Of a stretch of DNA of 47,044 nt, positions 1 to 9,509 are shown in pieces (position 1 is the first letter of the stretch; the number at the start of each line of letters is the position of its first letter). The stretch is from an uncultured Collinsella sp. (GTDB taxonomy: Bacteria; Actinomycetota; Coriobacteriia; Coriobacteriales; Coriobacteriaceae): contig UQTD01000005.1 in assembly GCA_900543845.1 (NCBI GenBank), positions 1 to 47,044 of the forward strand, read 5' to 3'. A program made the position numbers and the translations under genes. The notes below the pieces were generated by a model. It was given only the letters and a program-made list of their open reading frames with translations. It was not told the origin of the DNA and did not search any database.

Positions 1-65
1 CTGCATCAACCGCAGGCAGCGCGCCTTCTATTATTTGGACGGAACCCGTATCCCGGCATTCCTTA
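1..65. other. window edge, no supported gene
   Basis: These bases lie downstream of the antiporter gene, which ends at 66. Short open frames run through them, but there is no recognisable protein segment, hairpin or RNA gene. Confidence 0.4.
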
Positions 66-1628
66 CTACTTACCGTCGTCGTCCTGGGCTTCATCGCGCG
101 CATAGAGCTCCAGCATGCGGCGGCGGTATTCGCGCACGGCGAGCTTGGCGCGCTCCAGGCGGCGACGCTCATGCGGAGTCAGCTCGGACGTGTCGATCTC
201 GTCTCCATAGGTCTTATCGGCAAGCAGGTGCGCCGCGTCCACGATGCGGGCATCGATGTGGCCGCTCGCCGCCTCGGCGGAAAGACGCTCGGCAATCGTA
301 TCGAGCGTAGGCAGACCCTCGAATACGCGACCGTGACCATGCGAGGTCAGCAGCTCGTGCTCGCGTGCGAGCAGGCTCGCCAAATCGTGATGGGCACGCA
401 GGATGTCGAGCGCATCGGATGGATGCTCGGCAACCTCTGCCACGGCGGCGACCGGTGCGGCATCGACCACGCGGTAGAAGAGCTGCGCGAGCAATGGCAT
501 CAAGAACACCGTAATGGCACCGGCGGCAACCATGACCGACGCAATATCTTGCGACAGCGCGCCCGCGTTGACGGCAACGCTTGTCACGGCAACGATGATC
601 GGCAGCGCCGTGGTGCAGTAGAGCGCCACGGTGATGCGGCCATACGCCGACACATCGCGCGTCGCAGAACAAATGCTCATGGAAATAAGAATGGGCACCG
701 CACGAATAATCAGCAGCGCCACGATAAAGCCCACGAGCAGCCCGGGGCGCGACACCACGGCCGTCAGATCGATCTTCGCGCCCGATACGGTAAAGAACAC
801 CGGAATCAAAAAGCCGTAGGCCAGGCCGTCGAGCTTGGTCTCGAGCGTATGGTTGCCCTCGGGGATGATGTAGCGCAGGACAAAGCCGGCGGCAAAAGCG
901 CCCAACACGATATCGAGGCTAAAAATGGCGGAAAACGCCACGAGCGTGACCAAAATAAGCACCGTCAGGCGCACGAACGTCTGCGATGTGGTATCGGCGC
1001 GCTCCTGAATAAAGGCGAAAAAACGGCTGCCGATGCGTTTGGAGCGGCTGGGGACCACGGCCAGCAACACGCAGACCACAGCAAACAGGCCAAGGATCAC
1101 AAGCGTCTCGATGCCCGTACGGGCAGACAGCAGCACCGACATGGCGAGCACGGGACCGAGCTCGCCCCAAGTACCATACGCGAGAATCGAGTCGCCCACA
1201 CGCGTGCCGGTGAGCGAGCGCTCGCGCAAGATGGGCATGAGCGCTCCAAGCGCCGTCGAGGTCAAGGCGAGCGTCACGGCAATACCGTCGAAATGGCTGA
1301 CCGAGAACCACGGCGTAAAGCGCACGGCAAGCCAGGCGATACCAAACGTGACGGCCCACGTGGCCATACCGTAGCGCCCCTCCACACCCGTAATGTTCTT
1401 AGGGTCGATCTCAAAGCCGGCGAGCAGGAACAAAAAAGCCAGGCCGAGCTCGGAAACAAGCGAGACCTCGGCATCTACATGGATGACGCCGAGCATATGG
1501 GGTCCCAGCACCGCGCCGAACACGAGCAAAAAGACCGTCTCGGGAACGGGTTTTCCGGGGATCGCCGAGGCGATGAAGGGGCTTGCAAAGGCCACGAGCG
1601 CGATGATGGCGAGTGAAACGAATGCCAT
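66..1628 (-). CDS. Cation/proton antiporter, CPA2 (Kef/NapA) type
   Basis: The 520-residue protein has about a dozen hydrophobic segments over residues 1-390, arranged as in the monovalent cation:proton antiporter-2 family. Such proteins exchange Na+ or K+ for H+ across the cytoplasmic membrane. After the last membrane segment comes a charged, probably helical cytoplasmic tail of about 120 residues rich in Glu, Arg and Ala, ending DDDGK. No TrkA-N nucleotide-binding domain with a GxGxxG motif is visible, so it is not a full KefB/KefC. The ATG at 1628 has an AAAGG ribosome site 8 bases upstream. It is divergent from purL across a 184-base gap. The ion is not predictable from sequence. Confidence 0.85.
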   Translation of the reverse strand: MAFVSLAIIALVAFASPFIASAIPGKPVPETVFLLVFGAVLGPHMLGVIHVDAEVSLVSELGLAFLFLLAGFEIDPKNITGVEGRYGMATWAVTFGIAWLAVRFTPWFSVSHFDGIAVTLALTSTALGALMPILRERSLTGTRVGDSILAYGTWGELGPVLAMSVLLSARTGIETLVILGLFAVVCVLLAVVPSRSKRIGSRFFAFIQERADTTSQTFVRLTVLILVTLVAFSAIFSLDIVLGAFAAGFVLRYIIPEGNHTLETKLDGLAYGFLIPVFFTVSGAKIDLTAVVSRPGLLVGFIVALLIIRAVPILISMSICSATRDVSAYGRITVALYCTTALPIIVAVTSVAVNAGALSQDIASVMVAAGAITVFLMPLLAQLFYRVVDAAPVAAVAEVAEHPSDALDILRAHHDLASLLAREHELLTSHGHGRVFEGLPTLDTIAERLSAEAASGHIDARIVDAAHLLADKTYGDEIDTSELTPHERRRLERAKLAVREYRRRMLELYARDEAQDDDGK

Positions 1629-1812
1629 GTGATGCCTTTCTCTTGTTTGCGCTTCACTGTAGCACCCTCGCCGTCCTCAACGCGCCACGAGCTGTCGTAT
1701 CATAGTGAGGTTTACAAACATGTGGCTCAAGGCGACCGCAGGGCAGTCCCCGCAAACCGACCGCTGCCGCATACCGTACCGTACGCCCAACCGATCAGGA
1801 AGGCAGGAACCA

Positions 1813-4800
1813 ATGGTCTCTCGTATCTACGTGGAGAAGAAACCCGGGTTCGACGTCGAGGCTCAGCAGCTCAAGAGCGAGCTGACCGAGATTCTCGGCA
1901 TCAAGGGCATCGAGGCCCTGAGGATCATCAACCGCTACGACGTCGAGGGCATCGACGAGGAGCTTTTCCGCTCCTGCGTGCCGACCGTCTTTAGCGAGCC
2001 CCAGGTCGATGTGACCTACGACGAGCTCCCCGCAAGCGATGGCGCCGTCTTTGCCGTCGAATTCCTGCCTGGCCAGTTTGACCAGCGCGCCGACTCCGCC
2101 AGCGAGTGCGTGCAGCTCATCAGCCAGGGCGAGCGCCCCGCCGTGCGCTCCGCCAAGGTCTATATGATCTCGGGCGCTCTGGACGAAGCCGCCCTCGAGT
2201 CCATCAAGCACTACGTGGTGAACCCCGTCGAGGCCCGCATCGCCTCGCTCGACCTGCCCGAGACGCTGTACATGGAGACGCCCGAGCCCCAACCCGTCGA
2301 GGTGCTCGATGGCTTCCGCGAGCTCGACGAGGCCGGCCTTGCCGCCTTTATCGCCGATCGCGGCCTTGCCATGGACGAGGCGGACATTGCCTTCTGTCAG
2401 CAGTACTTCCGCGATGAGGACCGCGACCCCACCATCACCGAGATCCGCGTGATCGACACCTATTGGTCCGACCACTGCCGCCACACCACCTTCGGCACCG
2501 TCCTGGATGACGTGACGATCGACGACGCCGTGGTGCAGCAGGCCTTCGACCGCTACATGGAGATGCGCCACGAACTCGGCCGCGACGCCAAGCCCGTCTG
2601 CCTCATGGACATGGGCACCATCGGCGCCAAGTACCTCAAGAAGACCGGCGTCATGACCGATGTCGATGAGTCCGAGGAGATCAACGCCTGCACCGTCAAG
2701 GTAAAGGTCGATGTCGACGGCGAGGACCAGGACTGGCTGTTCCTCTTTAAGAACGAGACCCATAACCACCCGACCGAAATCGAGCCCTTCGGCGGTGCCG
2801 CCACCTGCGTGGGCGGCGCCATCCGCGACCCGCTCTCGGGCCGCAGCTATGTGTACCAGGCCATGCGCGTCACCGGCGCCGGCGACCCCACCGTCCCGGT
2901 TTCCGAGACGCTCGAGGGCAAGCTGCCGCAGCGCAAACTCGTGACCACTGCTGCCGCCGGCTACTCCAGCTACGGCAACCAGATCGGCCTTGCCACCGGC
3001 CAGGTCAACGAGCTCTATCACCCCGGTTACGTGGCCAAGCGCATGGAGGTCGGCGCCGTCGTGGGCGCCACCCCGGCAAACCACGTTCGTCGCGAGTGCC
3101 CCGCCCCCACCGACAAGATCATCCTGCTGGGTGGCCGCACCGGCCGTGACGGCATCGGTGGCGCCACCGGCTCCTCCAAGACCCAGAACACCGAGTCCAT
3201 CGAGACCTCGGGTGCCGAGGTCCAGAAGGGCAACGCCCCGGTCGAGCGCAAGCTGCAGCGTCTGTTCCGCCGCGGCGATGCCTGCCGTCTGATCAAGCGC
3301 TGCAACGACTTTGGCGCCGGCGGCGTCTCGGTCGCCGTGGGCGAGCTTGCCGACGGCCTGTATGTCGACCTTGATACCGTAACCAAGAAGTACGACGGCC
3401 TGGACGGCACCGAGCTCGCCATTTCCGAGTCCCAGGAGCGCATGGCCTGCGCCGTCGCCGACGGTGACGTCGAGGAGTTCATGGGCTACGCCGCCGAGGA
3501 GAACCTGGAGGCGACCGTTATCGCCGAGGTTACCGCCGAGCCGCGCATGCGCATGGCCTGGAACGGTGTCGCCATCGTCGACCTATCCCGCGAGTTCCTC
3601 AACTCCAACGGCGCGCCCAAGCACCAGGTCGCCCACGTGTGCGCCCGCAGCGTGTGGCAGCCCAGCTGGGCCGGCACCACGCTTGCCGAGCGCATGACCT
3701 CGCTTGTCACCGACCTCAACGTTGCCTCCAACAAGGGCCTTTCCGAGCGCTTCGACTCCACCATCGGTGCCGCAACCGTGCTTATGCCTTTTGGCGGCAA
3801 GACGCAGCTCACCCCCAGCTCGGCCATGGTCGCCAAGTTCCCCGTGGACGGCGAGACCACCACGGCAAGCGCTATGGCATGGGGCTTCAACCCCTACCTG
3901 ATGGAAGCCGACCAGTTTGCTGGCGCCTACCTGTCCGTGGTCGAGTCCATCGCCAAGCTCGTGGCTGCCGGCTTTGAGCACAAGCGCGCCTATCTCTCCT
4001 TCCAGGAGTACTTCGAGCGTCTGCGCACCGAGGCCGAGCGCTGGGGCAAGCCCACGGCAGCCGTCCTGGGCGCCCTCATGGCCCAAGTCGACCTAGGTGC
4101 CGGCGCCATCGGTGGCAAGGATTCCATGAGCGGCTCGTTTGAGGACGAGGCCGGCGAGCTCAACGTTCCGCCGACTCTGATCAGCTTCGCCGTCGCCGTG
4201 GGCCGCGCGGCGCGCACCGTCTCCCCCGAATTCAAGGGCCTGACGCACCGCGTCGTCCGCATCGCCCCCGCCACCTATGGCCAGGACTACCGCCCCGACG
4301 CCCAGCAGCTGCTCGCCGCGTTTGACGCCGTCGAGGCGCTCACTGCTACTGGCGACGCCCTGGCCGTCTCCACGCCCGGCTACGGCTGCGGCGCCGAGAG
4401 CCTCTTTAAGATGTGTGTCGGCAACCAGATCGGTATCGAGCTTGCCGAGGACGTGGACGTGGAGAGCCTCTTCACCCCGCTCTATGGCAGCTTTATCGTC
4501 GAGCTCGCCGAGGACGCCGAGCTGCCCAAGGTCGCCGACGGCGTTGTCGTCGAGCCCCTGGGCACCACCGTCGAGGGCTATGTTATCGACACCGGTTCCG
4601 AGGTCATTGAGCTCTCCGAGCTCCAGGAGGCCTGGGAGAGCGGCATCGAGGGCGTCTTTGCCTACCGCAGCGCCGGCGAGACCGCCGAGGTCGAGACCAT
4701 CGACTTCCGTGCCAAGGATATCCACGTGTACGGCGGCGCCAAGATCGCCCGCCCGCGCGTGGTAATCCCCGTGTTCCCCGGCAACAACTGCGAGTACGAT

Positions 4801-5559
4801 AGCGCCCGTGCTTTCCGCGCCGCCGGCGCCGAGGCCGACACCTTCGTGATCAACAACCTCACGCCCGAGGCCGTCGCCGAGAGCACCCACGAGCTTGCCC
4901 GCCGCATCCGTGCAAGCCAGATCGTCATGATCCCCGGCGGCTTCTCGGGCGGCGACGAGCCCGATGGCTCCGCCAAGTTCATCACGGCGTTCTTCCGCGC
5001 TCCCGAGGTCACCGAGGCAGTCCGCGATCTGCTCAAGGCCCGCGATGGTCTGATGCTGGGCATCTGCAATGGCTTCCAGGCTCTGATCAAGCTCGGCCTG
5101 GTGCCCTACGGCGACATCGTCGACGCCACGCCCGATGCGCCCACGCTGACGTTCAACACCATCGGTCGCCATCAGAGCCGCCTGGTGCGCACCCGCATCT
5201 CGTCCAACCTGTCCCCGTGGCTGTCGCAGTGCAGCCTCGACGACCCCTACACCGTCGCCATCAGCCACGGCGAGGGCCGCTTTGTCGCCAATGACGAGGT
5301 GCTCACCCAGCTGATCGCCAACGGCCAGGTCGCCACGCAGTACGTGGGCGAGGACGGCAAGCCGAGCATGGATCTTTCCGTCAACCCCAACGGCTCCGTA
5401 CTCGCCATCGAGGGCATCACGAGCCCCGACGGCCGCGTCCTGGGCAAGATGGGCCATGCCGAGCGCCGCGGCGACAACCTGTACCGCAACGTGCCCGAGC
5501 ATGTCCCCGGCGATAAGTTCATGCCGATCTTTGAGAGCGGCGTGGCCTACTTCGCTTAA
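1813..5559 (+). CDS. purL: Phosphoribosylformylglycinamidine synthase, single-chain PurL/PurQ fusion
   Basis: FGAM synthase converts FGAR, ATP and glutamine to FGAM, the fourth step of purine synthesis. The chain of 1248 residues is the long form carrying synthetase and glutaminase together. Visible signatures are YWSDHCRHTTF from residue 217, HNHPTE from 317, and a C-terminal class I glutamine amidotransferase beginning near 980 with nucleophile Cys1085 (GICNGFQ) and His1152 (HGEGRF). An upstream in-frame ATG at 1705 is possible, but its 36 extra residues look unlike the family. The ATG at 1813 follows a purine-rich stretch (AGGAAGGCAGG) and gives the conserved start MVSRIYVEKK. It is monocistronic, followed by a strong terminator. 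Confidence 0.96.
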   Translation: MVSRIYVEKKPGFDVEAQQLKSELTEILGIKGIEALRIINRYDVEGIDEELFRSCVPTVFSEPQVDVTYDELPASDGAVFAVEFLPGQFDQRADSASECVQLISQGERPAVRSAKVYMISGALDEAALESIKHYVVNPVEARIASLDLPETLYMETPEPQPVEVLDGFRELDEAGLAAFIADRGLAMDEADIAFCQQYFRDEDRDPTITEIRVIDTYWSDHCRHTTFGTVLDDVTIDDAVVQQAFDRYMEMRHELGRDAKPVCLMDMGTIGAKYLKKTGVMTDVDESEEINACTVKVKVDVDGEDQDWLFLFKNETHNHPTEIEPFGGAATCVGGAIRDPLSGRSYVYQAMRVTGAGDPTVPVSETLEGKLPQRKLVTTAAAGYSSYGNQIGLATGQVNELYHPGYVAKRMEVGAVVGATPANHVRRECPAPTDKIILLGGRTGRDGIGGATGSSKTQNTESIETSGAEVQKGNAPVERKLQRLFRRGDACRLIKRCNDFGAGGVSVAVGELADGLYVDLDTVTKKYDGLDGTELAISESQERMACAVADGDVEEFMGYAAEENLEATVIAEVTAEPRMRMAWNGVAIVDLSREFLNSNGAPKHQVAHVCARSVWQPSWAGTTLAERMTSLVTDLNVASNKGLSERFDSTIGAATVLMPFGGKTQLTPSSAMVAKFPVDGETTTASAMAWGFNPYLMEADQFAGAYLSVVESIAKLVAAGFEHKRAYLSFQEYFERLRTEAERWGKPTAAVLGALMAQVDLGAGAIGGKDSMSGSFEDEAGELNVPPTLISFAVAVGRAARTVSPEFKGLTHRVVRIAPATYGQDYRPDAQQLLAAFDAVEALTATGDALAVSTPGYGCGAESLFKMCVGNQIGIELAEDVDVESLFTPLYGSFIVELAEDAELPKVADGVVVEPLGTTVEGYVIDTGSEVIELSELQEAWESGIEGVFAYRSAGETAEVETIDFRAKDIHVYGGAKIARPRVVIPVFPGNNCEYDSARAFRAAGAEADTFVINNLTPEAVAESTHELARRIRASQIVMIPGGFSGGDEPDGSAKFITAFFRAPEVTEAVRDLLKARDGLMLGICNGFQALIKLGLVPYGDIVDATPDAPTLTFNTIGRHQSRLVRTRISSNLSPWLSQCSLDDPYTVAISHGEGRFVANDEVLTQLIANGQVATQYVGEDGKPSMDLSVNPNGSVLAIEGITSPDGRVLGKMGHAERRGDNLYRNVPEHVPGDKFMPIFESGVAYFA

Positions 5560-5595
5560 TGCGTCCCATCGGGTACAATCCCCTCGGGTAACAAC

Positions 5596-5632
5596 ACCCG
5601 CCACCGGCACACCCAGTGGCGGGTTCTTTTTT
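5596..5632 (+). terminator. Rho-independent terminator of purL
   Basis: A perfect 9 bp stem (ACCCGCCAC at 5596-5604 with GTGGCGGGT at 5616-5624) closes an 11-base loop and runs into TTCTTTTTT. It lies 37 bases after the purL stop and just before the EamA ribosome site. Confidence 0.9.
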
Positions 5633-5657
5633 GCTTCGCACATGTAGGAAGGACATC

Positions 5658-6593
5658 ATGGAAAGCCGCAAGCCGTATCTCGCCACCCTGCCCGGACTCA
5701 TCCTGGGCTGTCTCGTCTGCTGTGCGCTCTGGGGGTCGGCTTTCCCCTGCATCAAGATCGGTTACGGGCTCTTTGGCATCCCCGCTCACGATAGCGCCTC
5801 ACAGCTGCTCTTTGCGGGCTTGCGCTTCACGCTTGCCGGCGCCCTGGTTATCGTTGGGATGAGTGCGGCCCAACGCCGCCCCCTCATTCCGCAGGCTCGT
5901 GACATCAAGCCCATCTTTGTCTTGTCACTCTTCCAGACTATCGGGCAGTACTTCTTTTTCTACCTGGGACTCTCGCGCGCCAGCGCCATGTCGAGTTCCA
6001 TCATCGAGGCCAGCGCCAACTTCCTAGCCATCCTCTTTGCCGCCCTGGCATTTCGCACCGAGAAGCTCGATATGGCCAAGGTGCTTGGCTGTATACTGGG
6101 CTTTGCCGGCGTCGCGCTCGTCAACCTTTCGGGCGCGGACGGCACCTTTGGCTTTGCGCTCGACGGCGAGGGCTTTATCCTGGCCTCCACCGTCGCGGGT
6201 GCCCTTTCGACCTGCCTGATCGGTATCTTCTCGCGCGAGCACGACGGCGTCTTGCTTGCCGGGTGGCAGTTCTTGGTCGGCGGCCTGGTCCTCACCGCCA
6301 TCGGCTTTTTGATGGGTGGCGCACTCTCCCCCACGGCGATTGCCCCCGCCATCGCGCTCATCATCTACATGGCGCTTATCTCCGCGGTCGCCTACTCGCT
6401 GTGGTCGCGCCTGCTTGCCGTCAACCCCGTCAGCCGCGTCTCGGTCTTTGGGTTTATGAACCCCGTCTTTGGTGTGGTGCTGAGCGCGCTGCTGCTCGGC
6501 GAGGGCGCTGGCACGAGCCCCGTTACCGTCATCGTTGCCCTGCTGTTGGTCTGCGGCGGCATCATCATCGTCAACAAACCCAAAAAGGCCTAA
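5658..6593 (+). CDS. EamA/DMT-family transporter
   Basis: The protein of 311 residues has ten hydrophobic segments in two repeated halves, the layout of EamA (drug/metabolite transporter) permeases. Members export amino acids, metabolites or drugs, but the substrate cannot be read from sequence. The N-terminal half has the typical LWGSAFPCIKIGYG signature after the first helix. The C-terminal half ends with a helix and the basic tail NKPKKA. The ATG at 5658 has AGGAAGG seven bases upstream; an upstream in-frame start at 5616 would begin inside the purL terminator and is rejected. The gene stands alone between that terminator and a convergent diguanylate cyclase. Confidence 0.88.
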   Translation: MESRKPYLATLPGLILGCLVCCALWGSAFPCIKIGYGLFGIPAHDSASQLLFAGLRFTLAGALVIVGMSAAQRRPLIPQARDIKPIFVLSLFQTIGQYFFFYLGLSRASAMSSSIIEASANFLAILFAALAFRTEKLDMAKVLGCILGFAGVALVNLSGADGTFGFALDGEGFILASTVAGALSTCLIGIFSREHDGVLLAGWQFLVGGLVLTAIGFLMGGALSPTAIAPAIALIIYMALISAVAYSLWSRLLAVNPVSRVSVFGFMNPVFGVVLSALLLGEGAGTSPVTVIVALLLVCGGIIIVNKPKKA

Positions 6594-6692
6594 CGAACCG
6601 CCCTTATTTAGTCGAGGGGATTCACATGCTTTAGCTTAATGGAGTACATCGGTGAGCTGAGGGCCGCAACGCACGCCAGCGTTCGCTTTTTT

Positions 6693-7853
6693 CTAGCGTA
6701 TCTGGACGCCGGCTTTCTTCTTCTCGCGCTTTACGCGGTAGAGCTCCGCGTCGGCAGCGCGAAGCAAGTCTTGCCAGGTATCGACGCCATCACCAACCTG
6801 TGCGTAGCCGATGGACATCCGCAACAGATACGGGACCTCGGCGCGCGCGAGCTCGTCGCTGATTGCCGCGCACAGACGCATGATGTCCTGCTCCGCCGTC
6901 GCCTTTTGAAGCACCACAAACTCATCGCCGCCATAACGTGCGATAAAGCCACCAGACGCCGAGCAAACCTCTTTGAGCGTAGCAGATATGACCTGGAGGG
7001 CATGATCGCCCTCCACATGTCCATACCGGTCGTTAATCTGCTTAAAGCCGTCAGCGTCCATCATAAGCAGATACACATCTTCGGCCTGATCCACATTTGA
7101 AAAGAGCGACAGCATATAGGTCTCAAAACGGTTGCGATTGTTGAGGCCAGTCAACGGGTCGGTCGAGATCAGCTGCTCCTGGTAGATGATGTAGAGCAGC
7201 AGGATGCTCAGCGTTATACCGACACAAAGGCCCGGTACCGAAAACAAAACCTGGAAGGTACCGCCCACCAGAGCGGGAACCGCAAAAAAGGCGAGGGTGC
7301 GATAAATGGCCTTCTTTTGCAGACTTTCGACTTTTCGAGTCTGAATAAAGGCATGCAAAGACGTATATATGATGTAGCAGTAGCTAACGATAGGCTGAAT
7401 CATATAAAGCGCTCCGCGACGATATACGCCCTGTGCATCGATATAGAACATAGTGTGCGTCCAGTAGCTGGTAAATGCCAGCACGACCACCAATACGGTT
7501 GGCAACGTCACGAGCGCCACCCTATAGCGCGCGGTCAAAAGGCGTGAGCCCTGCACTGTCTCGGAATAGAAAAACCAAATGAGGCACGCGATGGCGAACA
7601 GCGAAAACGAGACCGCGTTGGAAATCCAGTTGGCCGTGATGCCTACAGGAGTGCTCACGCCGTCCGAGAGCGTCCAGATCATATCGAAGAAAATGTAGGC
7701 TGCAGACGTGTAGCCCAGCATGCTAAACAGAAGCTGCTGGGTGCTCGAGAACAAGGAGCGGCGGCTTCGTGCGGCAAGCCCGATAAGAACAATCATGCAT
7801 AGCAGGAATATCTCAATCTTGAGCGCCTTAACCACTAGACGCCATCCCTTCAA
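6693..7853 (-). CDS. Membrane-bound GGDEF diguanylate cyclase
   Basis: The 386-residue protein has about seven N-terminal hydrophobic segments (residues 10-220) and then a GGDEF domain (about 225-386). GGDEF cyclases make cyclic di-GMP from two GTP. The catalytic signature GGDEF is intact at 308-312 (RYGGDEF), preceded by the domain-entry motif DPLTGLNNRNRF and the metal/GTP segment MMDADGFKQINDRYGH. The usual inhibitory RxxD site just upstream of GGDEF is absent, so product inhibition at that site is unlikely. The membrane half resembles no sensor domain I can name. There is no EAL or HD-GYP partner in the window. It is transcribed alone, convergent with the EamA gene. Confidence 0.92.
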   Translation of the reverse strand: MKGWRLVVKALKIEIFLLCMIVLIGLAARSRRSLFSSTQQLLFSMLGYTSAAYIFFDMIWTLSDGVSTPVGITANWISNAVSFSLFAIACLIWFFYSETVQGSRLLTARYRVALVTLPTVLVVVLAFTSYWTHTMFYIDAQGVYRRGALYMIQPIVSYCYIIYTSLHAFIQTRKVESLQKKAIYRTLAFFAVPALVGGTFQVLFSVPGLCVGITLSILLLYIIYQEQLISTDPLTGLNNRNRFETYMLSLFSNVDQAEDVYLLMMDADGFKQINDRYGHVEGDHALQVISATLKEVCSASGGFIARYGGDEFVVLQKATAEQDIMRLCAAISDELARAEVPYLLRMSIGYAQVGDGVDTWQDLLRAADAELYRVKREKKKAGVQIR

Positions 7854-7933
7854 TATTCAAGTGGTCAGAATCGCCCGATTCTGGTCTGGGCAACAAACAC
7901 CCCCTACCCGCAGGGGTAAGGGGAATCATAGCA

Positions 7934-7977
7934 GAGCGCCCGAACGTCACTGCAAAACAGTCATCGTTCGGGCGCTC
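7934..7977 (-). terminator. Stem-loop downstream of kdgT, weak terminator
   Basis: A perfect 13 bp stem (GAGCGCCCGAACG at 7934-7946 with its complement at 7965-7977) lies 45 bases after the kdgT stop. It lacks a clear U-tract on either strand, so termination efficiency is uncertain; it may instead protect the mRNA 3' end. Confidence 0.5.
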
Positions 7978-8022
7978 AAACGGCGCGAATTGCACGCCGG
8001 CATCATTGATTGGTAGCGATTG

Positions 8023-9045
8023 CTATTCGCCATCGATGTCGGTCGCGATGGCCTCCTCGATGGCCTCGACACCGGCAGGCGACAGATCCTCCTTGCCCTG
8101 GCAAAACTTCTTGTCGACCCAGCCGGTCAGAATCGGAGCCATGATCGCCGTGATGATAACGGCGGTGGCGATCTGGGCGTACGCAGTGGGCGCAAGTTCG
8201 GCGTAGCGCGGTGCGACTTCGGCGAGAGCAACCGGTGTGGTCATGGCCGTGCCAGCAATAGTAGAGCAAGCCACGGCTGCCTTGCCATTGCCGCCGCACA
8301 GGCGCTCGAACGCAAAGGTGATAGGGCCGACGACAAACAGCGTGAAAAGGCCCAGCAAGATGCCGGAAATACCGCCGGTGATAAAGCTCGACAGGCTCAT
8401 GGACGCACCAAGCTGAAATCCGATGACGGCGATCGCGGGATTGGCGCCGGGAACCAGCAGGTTCTTGATGAACGGGAAGAGGTTGCCCAGAACCATGCCG
8501 ATAACGAGCGGCAAAATGGAGCCGATGATGGTACCGACAGGGATGTTGGCGAGACCCGAAACGCCCAGGATGATCATGGTGACGGCGGGGCCGGCCGTAA
8601 AGAAAAGGATACCCACGGCGCCCTGCTCGGATTCGTCGCCGAACTCGCCCATGATACCCGTGTAGAGCGCCATGTTGCAAAACGTAATGCCGCCGATGAT
8701 GGAAACCGAGCTCAGGCCCAAAAGGTTGTCGTTGAAGAAATACGCAACGCCCAGACCCAGCGCGGCTGCCACCACAAGCTTAGGAATCAGCACGACGATG
8801 CCGGTCTTGATGGCACCCGGCGTGGACTTAAAGCTGATGCCGGCGCCCACAAACAGCAGGATCGCGGCGACGATGGTGTTGGAACCGCCGCGGCAGGCAG
8901 CGGTAAAGAAGCCGCCGATCTCGAAGACCTGCGGGCAGAAGGTATTGAGCAAAAGGCCGACGATCATCGGGTAGATCATGATGTCACCCGGAATGCGCGG
9001 TACTTTGAATTTCTTTTGCTCATTGGCGTTCGCTTCCTGTGCCAT
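8023..9045 (-). CDS. kdgT: 2-keto-3-deoxygluconate permease
   Basis: The 340-residue membrane protein has about ten hydrophobic segments and closely follows the KdgT family of H+-coupled 2-keto-3-deoxygluconate importers. These take up the sugar acid released from pectin and uronate breakdown. Family-like segments include IPGDIMIYPMIVGLLLNT near the N-terminus, SIIGGITFCNMALYTGIMGEFGD in the middle, and AGTAMTTPVALAEV near the C-terminus. The ATG at 9045 has AGGGG five bases upstream; a start ten residues earlier at 9075 is less likely. No KDG kinase or aldolase gene is beside it, so the catabolic genes must lie elsewhere. A short inverted repeat (ACTTT/AAAGT, 9089-9106) in the leader could be an operator. 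Confidence 0.9.
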   Translation of the reverse strand: MAQEANANEQKKFKVPRIPGDIMIYPMIVGLLLNTFCPQVFEIGGFFTAACRGGSNTIVAAILLFVGAGISFKSTPGAIKTGIVVLIPKLVVAAALGLGVAYFFNDNLLGLSSVSIIGGITFCNMALYTGIMGEFGDESEQGAVGILFFTAGPAVTMIILGVSGLANIPVGTIIGSILPLVIGMVLGNLFPFIKNLLVPGANPAIAVIGFQLGASMSLSSFITGGISGILLGLFTLFVVGPITFAFERLCGGNGKAAVACSTIAGTAMTTPVALAEVAPRYAELAPTAYAQIATAVIITAIMAPILTGWVDKKFCQGKEDLSPAGVEAIEEAIATDIDGE

Positions 9046-9185
9046 GAAACCCCTATTTCCGCTGACGCGGAACAAAAGCCCACGTCATACTTTGCTACAG
9101 TAAAGTTTGACCATGGTACCAGAAGAAGCAGACCGCCTCGGTGAGAAATTGGATTCGTTGGCCGGGATGATAACGCGTCCTGCTC

Positions 9186-9509
9186 TTATACGAGGCTCAA
9201 AACGATATAGAGCACGATGCCCGAGACACAGCACCATAGCATCGACTTTGTCTTGATTGCCACCGCCACGACGCCGGCAGCCGCGATCCAGGGAATCAAG
9301 CCCTGCCACAAGCCGGCGTCAAAAGCGCCAGGGCTTATCAAATCGTTAGCAACCAGCGCCGCGAAGGCGGCGGGCGGAATATAACCCAAGGCCTCGGTAA
9401 CGCGGGGCGACAGCGTTCTCCCGCGCAAGGCGAACGCCGGGGCAATGCGGAAAAATGCGATGGCCGCCCACGACGACAGCCACAGGACCAAAAACTCATT
9501 CACGGGCAT
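9186..9509 (-). CDS. azlD: AzlD-type branched-chain amino acid export subunit
   Basis: A 107-residue hydrophobic protein with about four membrane segments, the size of AzlD, the small partner of AzlC in LIV-E family exporters of branched-chain amino acids. The segment RVTEALGYIPPAAFAALVANDL fits the family. The ATG at 9509 overlaps the end of azlC by 14 bases in another frame, which implies translational coupling and a two-subunit complex. A start 17 residues earlier at 9560 would lie deeper in azlC and is less likely. Identification relies on pairing with AzlC as much as on its own sequence. Confidence 0.85.
   Translation of the reverse strand: MPVNEFLVLWLSSWAAIAFFRIAPAFALRGRTLSPRVTEALGYIPPAAFAALVANDLISPGAFDAGLWQGLIPWIAAAGVVAVAIKTKSMLWCCVSGIVLYIVLSLV

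Noticed and set aside
171..1616. Long plus-strand frame opposite the antiporter gene
   Set aside because: His/Arg/Gly-rich translation without motifs; it is a high-GC antisense shadow of a clear membrane protein.
1629..1812. Riboswitch in the purL leader
   Set aside because: The leader is short and I could not find purine or other riboswitch core elements.
4093..5643. 516-codon minus-strand frame opposite purL
   Set aside because: Low-complexity Gly/Val/Asp/Ala composition, no domain, and fully covered by the conserved PurL sequence.
8020..9144. 374-codon plus-strand frame opposite kdgT
   Set aside because: Charged repetitive translation; kdgT on the other strand has family motifs and a ribosome site.
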